This document shows positions 5,910-12,941 of a stretch of 16,648 nt of DNA, piece by piece. The stretch comes from DASZIT01 sp035948855. Its GTDB lineage: Bacteria; Actinomycetota; Acidimicrobiia; Acidimicrobiales; RAAP-2. The stretch lies in NCBI GenBank assembly GCA_035948855.1, contig DASZIT010000073.1, positions 1 to 16,648 on the forward strand, in the 5' to 3' direction. The translations under genes were made by a program, and so were the position numbers. The stretch's first letter is position 1. Each line of letters begins with the position of its first letter. The notes below the pieces were generated by a model. That model worked only from the letters and a program-made list of their open reading frames with translations, was not told the origin of the DNA and ran no database searches.

Positions 5910-8609
5910 TCAGCCGGCCATTTGGCGGAGCATGTAGGGGAGGATCCCGCCGTTGCGGTAGTACTCGGCCTCCATCGGGGTGTCGATCCGCAGGCGGGCG
6001 GCGAACTCCACCACCCGGTCGCCCTCGGCGGCCCGCACTGCGACCTCTTTGGGGACGTCGCCCTGGTTGAGCGACTCGATGCCGGAGACGGCGAACACCT
6101 CGTGGCCGGTGAGCCCGAGGGTCGCCGCGCTTTGCCCGTCGGCGAACTGGAGCGGCAAGACGCCCATCCCGATCAGGTTGGACCGGTGGATCCGCTCGTA
6201 GCTGGCGGCGATCACCGCCCGGACGCCCAGCAACGCGGTCCCCTTGGCCGCCCAGTCCCGGGACGATCCGGATCCGTACTCCTTGCCGGCCAGGACCACC
6301 AGGGGAACCCCCTCGGCGGCGTAGGCGACCGACGCCTCGAAGATGGTGGTCTGCTCACCGTCGGGGAGGTGCAGGGTGATGCCTCCCTCGGTGCCGGGGG
6401 CCAGCTGGTTGCGCAGCCGCACGTTGGCGAAGGTGCCCCGCATCATGACTTCGTGGTTGCCCCGGCGGGATCCGTAGGAGTTGAAGTCCTTCCGCTCCAC
6501 CCCGTGTTCGGACAGGTAGTGGCCGGCCGGGGTGGAAGGGCCGATGCTCCCGGCCGGTGAGATGTGGTCGGTGGTGACGCTGTCCCCGAGGACGGCCAGT
6601 ACCCGGGCGCCCTGGATGTCGGTCACCGGGGTCGGTTGAGCGGCGAGGTGCTCGAGGAACGGCGGACGCAGCACATAGGTGGAGTCGCCGTCCCACCGGA
6701 AGGTGTTGCCAGTGGCCGTCTCCATGGTCTGCCAGCGCTCCTCGCCGTCGAAGATCGAGCTGTACCGGTCGCGGAACATCTCCGAGGTCAACGAGGTGCG
6801 GATGGCTTCGGTGACCTCTTCGGAAGACGGCCACAGATCGGCCAGGTGCACCTCGTTGCCGTCGGTGTCGGTGCCCAGCGAGTCGTGCATGAGGTCGATG
6901 TCCATGGTGCCGGCCAGGGCGTAGGCCACCACCAGCGGCGGCGACGCCAGATAGTTCATCCGCACCTCGGGGTGGATCCGACCCTCGAAGTTCCGGTTGC
7001 CCGACAACACCGAGACGGCGGAGAGATCGGCGCCCACCACCGCCTCGGACACCCCGGTGAGCAGGGGGCCGGAGTTGCCGATGCAGGTGGTGCACCCGAA
7101 GCCGACCAGGTCGAACCCGGCCTGAGCCAACGGCTCGGTGAGCCCGGCGCGGTCGAAATAGTCCATGACCACCCGGGAGCCGGGGGCGAGCGAGGTCTTC
7201 ACCCAGGGCTTGGGACGCAGCCCGCGATCGATCGCTTTCTTGGCCAGCATCCCGGCGGCCACCATCACCTGGGGGTTCGAGGTGTTGGTGCAGCTGGTGA
7301 TGGCGGCGATCACCACGTGCCCGTCCTCGATGTCCACCGTCGAACCGTCGGCCAGGGTGGCCGGTGCCGACTTCTTGGCGCCGCCCAGGGCGGTGCGGAA
7401 GGCGTCCTTGGCGCCGGACAGCGGGACCAGGTCCTGGGGCCGCGACGGCCCGGCGATGCTCGGCACCACCGTCGAGAGATCCAACTCGATGGTTTCGGAG
7501 AACACCGGCTCGACCCCGCCGGCCACATGGAACATCCCCTGTTCCTTGGCGTACGCCTCGACCAGGGCGACATGATGATCGTCGCGGCCGGTGAACCGCA
7601 GGTAGTCGAGGGTCACGTCGTCGATGGGGAAGATGGCGCAGGTGGCGCCGTACTCCGGCGACATGTTGCCGATGGTCGCCCGGTTGGCCAGTGCCACCGC
7701 CGCCAGCCCGGGGCCGTAGAACTCGACGAACTTGCCGACCACGCCCCGCTGACGGAGGAGTTGGGTGATGGTCAGCACCAGGTCGGTGGCGGTGGTGCCC
7801 GGCGCCTGGCTGCCGGTCAGGCGGAACCCCACCACCGGCGGAAGCAGCATGGACAGGGGTTGGCCGAGCATGGCCGCCTCGGCTTCGATGCCGCCCACGC
7901 CCCAGCCGAGGACGCCCAGCCCGTTGACCATGGTGGTGTGGGAGTCGGTGCCGACCAGGGTGTCGCAGTAGGCCCGGCCGTCCTCGGTTCCGAAGACCAC
8001 CCGGGAGAGGTATTCGAGGTTCACCTGGTGGCAGATCCCGGCCCCGGGCGGCACCACTCGGAACCCGTCGAAGGCCTGTTGGGCCCAGCGGAGCAACTGG
8101 TACCGCTCGATGTTGCGCTGGTACTCGATGTCGACATTCCGGTCGAACGAGTCCGGGGTGCCGGACACCTCGGCGATCACCGAGTGATCGATGACCAGTT
8201 CGACCGGGACCAGGGGGTTGACCTTGGCCGGGTCGCCGCCCATCTCGGCCAGGGCGTCGCGCATGGCGGCCAGATCGACGACACCGGGCACCCCGGTGAA
8301 ATCCTGCATGAGAACCCGCTCGGGGGTGAGGGCGATCTCGGCGGCGTCGCTCCCTCCCACCCCGTGCCGCTCGGGGTTCCGACCCCAGTCGGCCACCGCT
8401 TCGATGTCCTGGGCACTGACCGCGATGCCGTCCTCGTGGCGGAGCAGGTTCTCGAGGACGACCTTGATCGAATAGGGGAGCCGGGCGACGTCGTACCGGT
8501 CGGCCAGGGCATTGATCCGGAAGATCTGGTAGCTCCGGTCGCCGACCGCCAGGTCGGACCGGGCGCCGAAGCTGTCGGGGGCGGATGGGGAGGACGGGGA
8601 CGGGGCCAT
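5910..8609 (-). CDS. acnA: Aconitate hydratase A (aconitase)
   Basis: An 899-residue cytosolic aconitase that interconverts citrate and isocitrate in the TCA cycle; the length is that of bacterial AcnA/IRP1-type enzymes. The 4Fe-4S cluster ligands are visible as Cys440 in SCTNTSNP and Cys506/Cys509 in GCTTCIGNSGPL. Other hallmarks are MQDFTGVPGVVDLAAMRDA (101-119), DHSV (141-144), LVGTDSHTTMVNGLGVLGWGVGGIEAEA, SYGSRRGNHEVMMRGTFAN near the C-terminal swivel domain, and KEYGSGSSRDWAAKG. The ATG at 8609 follows a short Ser/Pro-rich leader (MAPSPSSPSAPDSF) that is not a signal peptide. A GGGAG about 20 bases upstream is too distant to be a convincing Shine-Dalgarno. It lies 65 bases after the ABC permease on the same strand, with a hairpin between, so it may have its own promoter, though none is obvious. 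All catalytic blocks look intact. Confidence 0.97.
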   Translation of the reverse strand: MAPSPSSPSAPDSFGARSDLAVGDRSYQIFRINALADRYDVARLPYSIKVVLENLLRHEDGIAVSAQDIEAVADWGRNPERHGVGGSDAAEIALTPERVLMQDFTGVPGVVDLAAMRDALAEMGGDPAKVNPLVPVELVIDHSVIAEVSGTPDSFDRNVDIEYQRNIERYQLLRWAQQAFDGFRVVPPGAGICHQVNLEYLSRVVFGTEDGRAYCDTLVGTDSHTTMVNGLGVLGWGVGGIEAEAAMLGQPLSMLLPPVVGFRLTGSQAPGTTATDLVLTITQLLRQRGVVGKFVEFYGPGLAAVALANRATIGNMSPEYGATCAIFPIDDVTLDYLRFTGRDDHHVALVEAYAKEQGMFHVAGGVEPVFSETIELDLSTVVPSIAGPSRPQDLVPLSGAKDAFRTALGGAKKSAPATLADGSTVDIEDGHVVIAAITSCTNTSNPQVMVAAGMLAKKAIDRGLRPKPWVKTSLAPGSRVVMDYFDRAGLTEPLAQAGFDLVGFGCTTCIGNSGPLLTGVSEAVVGADLSAVSVLSGNRNFEGRIHPEVRMNYLASPPLVVAYALAGTMDIDLMHDSLGTDTDGNEVHLADLWPSSEEVTEAIRTSLTSEMFRDRYSSIFDGEERWQTMETATGNTFRWDGDSTYVLRPPFLEHLAAQPTPVTDIQGARVLAVLGDSVTTDHISPAGSIGPSTPAGHYLSEHGVERKDFNSYGSRRGNHEVMMRGTFANVRLRNQLAPGTEGGITLHLPDGEQTTIFEASVAYAAEGVPLVVLAGKEYGSGSSRDWAAKGTALLGVRAVIAASYERIHRSNLIGMGVLPLQFADGQSAATLGLTGHEVFAVSGIESLNQGDVPKEVAVRAAEGDRVVEFAARLRIDTPMEAEYYRNGGILPYMLRQMAG

Positions 8610-8649
8610 GGACCCATTCTGCCCACTCCCGGTCGCCGAGCGCCATGCC

Positions 8650-8675
8650 GGGGCCGGCGTCCTCCCGGCGGCCCC
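8650..8675 (-). terminator. Hairpin at the end of the ABC exporter operon
   Basis: GGGGCCG at 8650-8656 pairs with CGGCCCC at 8669-8675. On the minus strand the stem starts in the stop codon of the permease, and an alternative inner pairing GCCGG/CCGGC (8653-8657 with 8665-8669) is possible. No U-tract follows. It may end or attenuate transcription between the exporter genes and aconitase. Confidence 0.4.
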
Positions 8676-9517
8676 TAGGCGGTTCGGTCAGTGCGGGTCC
8701 GGTAGCGCCAGACCGCCAGCGGGGGCAGCACGATGAGGATGCCCACCGTCCACAACAGTGCCTGGATCACCAACCAGGAGGTTGGGCCCCCGATCATCAG
8801 GGCCCGGCACACTGACACCATCACGCTCACCGGTTGGTAGGTGGCGAAGCCCCGCAGCCAGCCTGGCATGTCGAACAGGGGCACGAAGGCGGAGGAGGCG
8901 AACACCAACGGGAACAGCAGCGGGAACGACATCACCTGGGCCGTCTCGCTATTGGACGCCGTCAGTCCGACCAGGGCAAACCCCCACGACAGGGCGTAGG
9001 CGAACAGCAGGATGATCCCGACAGCGGCCAAATAGGGAAGGACCCCGGTGGTCGGGCGGAAACCGACCAGCAGTCCCACACCGGTCATCACGATGACCAC
9101 CCCGACGTTGCGGACCAGGTCGGCAATGGTCCGGCCGACCAGCACCGCCGAGCGGGCCATCGGGAGGGCCCGGAACCGTTCGATGAGTCCCTTCTGGAGG
9201 TCTTCGGCCAGGCCGATGCTGGTCTGCACCGCACCGAACGCCACCGTCTGGACGAATATCCCCGGCATCAAATAGTTGACGTAGCTGATCCCATGACCCG
9301 GATTGATCGCCCCGCCGAATACGTAACGGAAGAGCAGGACGAACATGATCGGCTGGACGGTGGCGAAGAACATCACCTGCGGGATCCGGGTGGTGGCGAT
9401 CAGGTTGCGCTTGGTAATGGTCAGGGTGTCGGAGATGGCCCATCGGAGGCGGCCGCCGACGCCGGTGGCCAACGGTGCGCCGGTGACGGTGGGAACGGAG
9501 ATGGTGGTGGTGGTCAT
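8675..9517 (-). CDS. ABC-2 type exporter permease (DrrB-like)
   Basis: A 280-residue permease with about six hydrophobic segments (roughly 50-70, 85-102, 133-155, 160-183, 196-214, 247-270) and the ABC-2 membrane fold. The text AEDLQKGLIERFRALPMARSAVLVGRTIADL (104-134) is the characteristic intracellular coupling segment of the DrrB/NodJ group. It would form the membrane channel for the adjacent ATPase and export a hydrophobic compound, lipid or drug. The ATG at 9517 is chosen because AGGAGG lies seven bases upstream and because its A is shared with the ATPase stop (TGATG). The frame is open further upstream, but that stretch is a shadow of the ATPase. The substrate is unknown; resistance or efflux is only a family-level inference. 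Confidence 0.92.
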   Translation of the reverse strand: MTTTTISVPTVTGAPLATGVGGRLRWAISDTLTITKRNLIATTRIPQVMFFATVQPIMFVLLFRYVFGGAINPGHGISYVNYLMPGIFVQTVAFGAVQTSIGLAEDLQKGLIERFRALPMARSAVLVGRTIADLVRNVGVVIVMTGVGLLVGFRPTTGVLPYLAAVGIILLFAYALSWGFALVGLTASNSETAQVMSFPLLFPLVFASSAFVPLFDMPGWLRGFATYQPVSVMVSVCRALMIGGPTSWLVIQALLWTVGILIVLPPLAVWRYRTRTDRTA

Positions 9518-10560
9518 CAGTTGCCTCCTACCGGGATGGGTGTCGATTCGGGTTGAGCCGGGTGATCCTGATCGACGCCCGAGCCCTTCGGCTCGGATCC
9601 GTCCGGTGGCTCTTCGGGCTCGGTCCGGTGCCCGGTGAGCGCCAGGAACACATCGTCGAGGCTGGGCTCCCGCAGGGTGAAGGTGGTGGGAGTGACCCCG
9701 GCCTGGTCGAGCGATCGAAGGGCGGTCATGGCATCCACCGGTCCGTTGTCCACGGTCACGTCCACCACCCGGCCGTTGACATTTGGCGTGTGCGGGCCGA
9801 CGCCACCCAGCACCGATGCGGCTCGGTCGGCGTCCTCGTGGTCGGCGAGTCCGACCTCGAGGACGGTGGCACCCAGCTCGGCCTTGAGTCGGGTCGGGGT
9901 GCCTTCGGCGATGACCCGGCCATGGTCGAGTACCGAGAGGGTGTCGGCCAGCCGGTCGGCCTCCTCGAGGTACTGGGTGGTGAGCAGCACGGTGGTGCCT
10001 TCTCCCACCAGGCTCTCGATGACCTCCCACAGATCGTTCCGGCTCTGCGGGTCGAGGCCGGTGGTGGGCTCGTCGAGGAACAGCACGGTGGGCCGGGCCA
10101 CCAGGGCCGCGGCCAGGTCCAGGCGACGGCGCATGCCGCCCGAGTAGGTCTTGAGGGTCCGATCCCCGGCGTCGGCCAGGTTGAATTGCTCGAGCAGTTC
10201 TTTGGCCCGCCCGGCCACGAAGGACTTCGGAAGGTGATTGAGCCGACCCACCATGACCAGGTTCTCCCGTCCGGTGAGGTTCTCATCGACGGCGGCGTAC
10301 TGGCCGGCCAGGCCGATCAAACTGCGGACCAGCTCGGCCTGTTTGCTCACGTCGTGGCCGAGGACCCGGGCCGAGCCACTGTCCGCCCGGAGAATGGTGG
10401 TCAAGATCCGCACCGCGGTCGTCTTGCCCGATCCGTTGGGACCCAAGAGACCGAACACGGTTCCCGGCTCGACGTTGAAGGTCACCCCGTCGAGGGCGCG
10501 GACTTCCAACTTGCCGGAGAACGTCTTCTTCAGGTCGGCAACTTCGATTGCATGTGTCAT
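9517..10560 (-). CDS. ABC exporter ATP-binding protein (DrrA-like)
   Basis: A 347-residue ATPase of the daunorubicin-resistance DrrA family. It shows Walker A GPNGSGKT (40-47), the Q-loop region GLAGQYAAVDENLTGRENL (83-101), signature YSGGMRRRLDLA (139-150) and Walker B VLFLDEPT (159-166) with the D-loop GLDPQ. The switch position reads LLTTQYLEEAD, with Gln where most ABC ATPases have His, which is normal for DrrA-type proteins. A C-terminal domain (about 220-310) ends in LREPSLDDVFLALTGH, also typical, followed by an acidic Pro/Gly-rich tail of about 35 residues. ATG 10560 is preferred to GTG 10587 because similarity begins at once (MTHAIEVADLKKTF). The gene is divergent from a MarR regulator and translationally coupled to the permease. 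Confidence 0.94.
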   Translation of the reverse strand: MTHAIEVADLKKTFSGKLEVRALDGVTFNVEPGTVFGLLGPNGSGKTTAVRILTTILRADSGSARVLGHDVSKQAELVRSLIGLAGQYAAVDENLTGRENLVMVGRLNHLPKSFVAGRAKELLEQFNLADAGDRTLKTYSGGMRRRLDLAAALVARPTVLFLDEPTTGLDPQSRNDLWEVIESLVGEGTTVLLTTQYLEEADRLADTLSVLDHGRVIAEGTPTRLKAELGATVLEVGLADHEDADRAASVLGGVGPHTPNVNGRVVDVTVDNGPVDAMTALRSLDQAGVTPTTFTLREPSLDDVFLALTGHRTEPEEPPDGSEPKGSGVDQDHPAQPESTPIPVGGN

Positions 10561-10640
10561 CGGCGGCGATCCCGTCTTCGAGGGCACGAACAGCGTGCTG
10601 TGGTGTTGCTCGGGTTGTGGCAGTGGCGGCGGCGATTCCC

Positions 10641-10670
10641 TTTACTTTTGGATATCTTAGATATTAGAGT
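10641..10670 (+). promoter_or_regulatory. Predicted leaderless promoter of the marR-type gene
   Basis: TTTACT (10641-10646) and TAGAGT (10665-10670) are plausible -35 and -10 boxes with an 18-base spacer. Transcription would start at or next to the GTG at 10677. No Shine-Dalgarno precedes that GTG, which fits a leaderless mRNA. Confidence 0.45.
10652..10664. promoter_or_regulatory. Candidate MarR operator (perfect palindrome)
   Basis: ATATC-TTA-GATAT is a perfect 5-3-5 inverted repeat in an A/T-rich island between the divergent ABC exporter and MarR genes. It lies in the spacer of the plus-strand promoter and overlaps the -10 box of the minus-strand promoter. Size, symmetry and A/T content fit MarR-family operators. 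Binding by the adjacent regulator is inferred. Confidence 0.6.
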
Positions 10671-10688
10671 ATTTGCGTGTCAACCAAG
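10661..10688 (-). promoter_or_regulatory. Predicted promoter of the ABC exporter operon
   Basis: Read on the minus strand, TTGGTT (10688-10683) and TAATAT (10666-10661) form -35 and -10 boxes with a 16-base spacer. Transcription would start near 10654, giving a leader of about 93 bases. The -10 box overlaps the palindrome at 10652-10664, so a repressor bound there would block polymerase. Confidence 0.4.
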
Positions 10689-11177
10689 ATGGCCGAGTCG
10701 GGAACCGAGTATCCAACCGGCGGCTCGCCGCCCCCCAGGCCGGCGGCTGGGCACCCCGAACTGGCCGAGGCGATGCGGGCCTACCAGATGGCGGTCGACA
10801 TCTTCGACGACGCGGTGGCCGGCAAGCTCGGGCTCAATCGTACCGACTTCCGCTGCATCGATATCCTCGATCAACACCAGCCGATGACCGCCGGAGCCCT
10901 GGCCCAGGCGGCCCGGATCTCCTCGGGCACCATGACCTTCGTCATCGACCGGTTGGAGGCGGCCGGATATGTCCGCCGCCGGAGGGACGACGACGACCGG
11001 CGCCGGGTGCTGGTGGAGATGGTCCCGACTGCCCACCGGAAGGTGTTGGCCTACCACCTCCCGATGATCCAGGATGCCCGGATGGCGCTGGCCGAGTTCG
11101 CGGCCGACGAGATCGCGGTGGTCCGCAAGTTCCTCAAGATCAGTGCCGCGGTGTTCGAGCGGAACATCCCGACTTGA
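10677..11177 (+). CDS. MarR-family transcriptional regulator
   Basis: A 166-residue winged-helix regulator. Helical dimerisation segments flank a DNA-binding core at about 50-115: LNRTDFRCIDILDQHQPMTAGALAQAARISSGTMTFVIDRLEAAGYVRRRRDDDDRRRVLVEM. The recognition helix lies around SSGTMTFVIDRLEAAG, and the wing (RRRDDDDRRRV) shows the strongly conserved D-x-R-R pattern of MarR proteins. It is divergent from the DrrAB-like exporter and flanks a palindrome overlapping both promoters, so autorepression and control of the exporter, released by a small ligand, is the likely circuit (inference). The N-terminus of about 25 residues is Pro/Gly-rich and disordered. GTG 10677 is chosen for the upstream promoter spacing; ATG 10689 is an alternative. 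Confidence 0.9.
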   Translation: MSTKMAESGTEYPTGGSPPPRPAAGHPELAEAMRAYQMAVDIFDDAVAGKLGLNRTDFRCIDILDQHQPMTAGALAQAARISSGTMTFVIDRLEAAGYVRRRRDDDDRRRVLVEMVPTAHRKVLAYHLPMIQDARMALAEFAADEIAVVRKFLKISAAVFERNIPT

Positions 11178-11209
11178 GACGCGGCCGGCCATCCGACGGG
11201 CGCCTGTTC

Positions 11210-11231
11210 CGGTGAGCCATTAGCCTCACCG
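11210..11231. promoter_or_regulatory. Inverted repeat before the peroxiredoxin gene (operator or terminator)
   Basis: CGGTGAG (11210-11216) and CTCACCG (11225-11231) form a perfect seven-base inverted repeat around eight bases. It ends three bases before the peroxiredoxin ATG and covers TAGCCT (11221-11226), a possible -10 box for a leaderless start at 11234. It also lies 33 bases after the marR-type stop, so it could be that gene's terminator. Confidence 0.4.
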
Positions 11232-11233
11232 CT

Positions 11234-11695
11234 ATGCAAGTAGGCGACATCGCACCGGACTTCGAACTGCCCGACGAGAACGGGACCCTCCGCCGACTCA
11301 GCACCATGGTCGCGGATGGACCGGTTGTCCTGTTCTTCTACCCGGCGGCGATGACGCCCGGGTGTACGGCAGAGAGCTGCCACTTCCGGGACATGAAGGC
11401 GGAGTTCGAAGCGGTCGGCGCCCAGCGGATCGGGATCAGTGCCGACCAGGTGGAGAAGCAGAAGCGCTTCTCGGACAAGCATTCGTTCGACTTTCCCCTG
11501 CTGTCCGACCCTGATGGCGCGGTGGCTACCCAGTACGGGGTCCGGCGCCGCATCACCGTTCTCACCCCCACCAAACGGGCGACGTTCGTAATCGGACGCG
11601 ACATGAAACTCGCGGCGATCATCCAGAGTGAAGTGCGGATGAATATCCATGCGGACCGGGCGCTCGAGGCGGTGTCGAAGCTCGCGGCTGTTTGA
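11234..11695 (+). CDS. Peroxiredoxin of the PrxQ/Bcp type
   Basis: A 153-residue thiol peroxidase that reduces hydrogen peroxide and organic hydroperoxides in the cytoplasm. The thioredoxin-fold AhpC/TSA core is evident: GDIAPDFELPDENG, then FFYPAAMTPGCTAESC with peroxidatic Cys44 in TPGCT and a second Cys49 five residues on, the resolving cysteine of the atypical 2-Cys PrxQ/Bcp group. KRATFVIG provides the late conserved strand. The length is typical. The ATG at 11234 has no Shine-Dalgarno but follows TAGCCT by seven bases, suggesting a leaderless transcript. It follows the MarR gene by 56 bases; whether they are linked functionally is unclear. Confidence 0.93.
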   Translation: MQVGDIAPDFELPDENGTLRRLSTMVADGPVVLFFYPAAMTPGCTAESCHFRDMKAEFEAVGAQRIGISADQVEKQKRFSDKHSFDFPLLSDPDGAVATQYGVRRRITVLTPTKRATFVIGRDMKLAAIIQSEVRMNIHADRALEAVSKLAAV

Positions 11696-11711
11696 CGGAT
11701 TGACGGCCCGC

Positions 11712-11738
11712 CGGCGCCCTCCTGTCGTTTGGGCGCCG
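11712..11738 (+). terminator. Hairpin after the peroxiredoxin gene
   Basis: CGGCGCCC (11712-11719) pairs perfectly with GGGCGCCG (11731-11738) around an 11-base loop. It starts 17 bases after the peroxiredoxin stop. The eight-pair G/C stem would be very stable. It lacks a U-tract, so it is a terminator-like hairpin rather than a classical intrinsic terminator. Confidence 0.5.
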
Positions 11739-11811
11739 ACTCGGTGGTGAGGCGACCAAGGCGACCTCAACGGTCCCCGGCGCCCACCGGCTCCGATGGG
11801 ACACTGTCGGC

Positions 11812-11850
11812 ATGCATCTGTGGCCCGGCGGTTGGGACAGTTCGAGGTGA
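11812..11850 (+). CDS. Possible 12-residue leader peptide upstream of the repeat protein
   Basis: GACACT at 11800-11805 resembles a -10 box, and an ATG follows six bases later at 11812, the spacing of the leaderless genes nearby. This ATG opens a 12-codon frame, MHLWPGGWDSSR, with two Trp codons. Its TGA (11848-11850) overlaps the GTG at 11847 that starts the repeat protein (GTGA). The repeat protein has no good Shine-Dalgarno, so re-initiation after this short frame is a plausible way to translate it. Chance cannot be ruled out for so short a frame. Confidence 0.3.
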   Translation: MHLWPGGWDSSR

Positions 11851-12377
11851 GCCCCAATCCGATCAATGACCGCTTCGAGCGCATGGCCCAGTCCATTGCC
11901 GAGCGGGTGGCTCGTTTGGTGATCGATTCGATCGACCTCAATGCGATCATGGAACGGGTGGATGTCGACCGTCTGGTGTCCAGGGTCAACGCCGATGCCA
12001 TCGTCGATCGGGTGGATGTCGAGAAGATCGTGGAGAGAGTCGATGTGGAGAAGATTCTCGAACGGGTCGACGTCAACGCACTGGTCGAGCGGGTTGACAT
12101 CCGTCGGATCGTCGACCAACTCGACATCGAGTCGTTGGTAGCACAGACCGAGTTGGGTTCGATCATCGCCCGGTCGACGAGCGGGGTCGCCGCCGAGGTG
12201 CTCGATGTGATCAGGGCACAAGGGGTCGGCCTCGATGATTTCTTCGCCCGATGGACCAATCGGATTCTCCGACGGCCGCCAAACTCGCTGCCGCTCGGCC
12301 CGCCAAGCTTGGTGTCGCCCGCCCCATTGGCCAGCGCGACTCCTCTGGACGGGTCCACCGCGGGCCGCGGTCAATGA
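11847..12377 (+). CDS. Nonapeptide-repeat protein coupled to an RDD membrane protein
   Basis: A 176-residue acidic protein with no signal peptide or membrane segment. Residues 28-108 are nine tandem nonapeptides: SIDLNAIME, RVDVDRLVS, RVNADAIVD, RVDVEKIVE, RVDVEKILE, RVDVNALVE, RVDIRRIVD, QLDIESLVA, QTELGSIIA. Hydrophobic residues sit at positions 2, 4, 7 and 8 and Asp mostly at 3, suggesting a small solenoid or repeated strand-helix unit (inference). A helical segment follows, then a Pro-rich tail (PPNSLPLGPPSL). From memory, actinobacterial RDD proteins often carry such VDVxxLVxR repeats N-terminal to the RDD domain in one polypeptide; here they are two genes joined by ATGA. GTG 11847 is chosen because it overlaps the upstream mini-ORF stop and precedes the repeats; a frame start at 11796 lacks support. 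The biochemical role is unknown. Confidence 0.75.
   Translation: MSPNPINDRFERMAQSIAERVARLVIDSIDLNAIMERVDVDRLVSRVNADAIVDRVDVEKIVERVDVEKILERVDVNALVERVDIRRIVDQLDIESLVAQTELGSIIARSTSGVAAEVLDVIRAQGVGLDDFFARWTNRILRRPPNSLPLGPPSLVSPAPLASATPLDGSTAGRGQ
11928..12170 (+). repeat. Nine tandem 27-bp units encoding nonapeptides
   Basis: The 243 bases are nine exact-length 27-bp units encoding the consensus RVDV-x-x-(I/L)-V-(E/D). The two central units (RVDVEKIVE, RVDVEKILE) are nearly identical and the outer ones have diverged, as expected from old tandem duplication with conserved protein periodicity. Confidence 0.85.
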
Positions 12378-12901
12378 TCGCCGCCCCGCCGCCCGCCCTC
12401 TACGAGGGACGGCAGGGCCACTATGCCGGAGCCGTCAGCCGGCTCGCCGCCTTCGCCGCCGACGTGGGGGCCTCGTGGGGCCTGTACACCCTCGGGCTCG
12501 GAGCTGTCTCCTTGACGGTGGCATTGGCGACGGGAAGAACGTTCTCCGTCAACCGGAACCAGATCCCGACGCTGATCGTGCTGATCGTCTGGGAGTTCGT
12601 GTACTTCGCCTATCAATGGGCGCTCAACGGGAAGACCATCGGCATGGCGGTGATGGGGATCCAGGTGGTCAATGCTGACGGAGCCCGGTTGACGGCGCGG
12701 CAAGCCGTAGTGCGCACGCTGGCGTTTCCGTTGAGCCTCGCCGCGGTCGGCCTCGGCTTTCTGGGGATTCTGGTCCAACGGGAGCGCCGGGCCTTTCACG
12801 ACCTGGTGGCCGGAACCGCGGTGATCTATTCGTGGGACGCCCGCGCCGCCCGCCTGCGCTGGCTCGCCCGCCAGGGCCCGGAGACTCCCGGCGGCGGGTA
12901 G
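12374..12901 (+). CDS. RDD-family membrane protein
   Basis: A 175-residue membrane protein of the RDD family. GHYAGAVSRLAAFAADVGASWGLYTLGL supplies the first conserved Arg and Asp and the first hydrophobic segment. A second segment, TLIVLIVWEFVYFAYQWALNGKTIGMAVMGIQVV, ends in the characteristic GKTIGM block, and RERRAFHDLVAGTAVIYSW supplies the conserved HD-containing final segment. The family function is largely unknown, with transport or ion-homeostasis roles suggested for some members. ATG 12374 overlaps the repeat protein stop (ATGA) and begins just before the domain. Upstream in-frame codons read as unconserved shadow. No clear Shine-Dalgarno is seen, which fits translational coupling. 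Confidence 0.88.
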   Translation: MIAAPPPALYEGRQGHYAGAVSRLAAFAADVGASWGLYTLGLGAVSLTVALATGRTFSVNRNQIPTLIVLIVWEFVYFAYQWALNGKTIGMAVMGIQVVNADGARLTARQAVVRTLAFPLSLAAVGLGFLGILVQRERRAFHDLVAGTAVIYSWDARAARLRWLARQGPETPGGG

Positions 12902-12941
12902 CCGGCACCAGGGGAAATGGAGGACGGGGTCGGGCCGGGTT

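Noticed and set aside
6564..8678. Long plus-strand open frame opposite aconitase
   Set aside because: It is a GC-rich antisense shadow: Gly/His/Val-rich with no recognisable domain, while the minus strand holds a full-length aconitase.
9518..10030. N-terminal extension of the ABC permease
   Set aside because: The added residues are an out-of-frame shadow of the ATPase gene, and AGGAGG lies just before ATG 9517.
11928..12170. Tandem 27-bp units considered as a CRISPR or non-coding repeat array
   Set aside because: There are no spacers, the units vary mainly by codon, and the periodicity matches a protein nonapeptide in an open frame.
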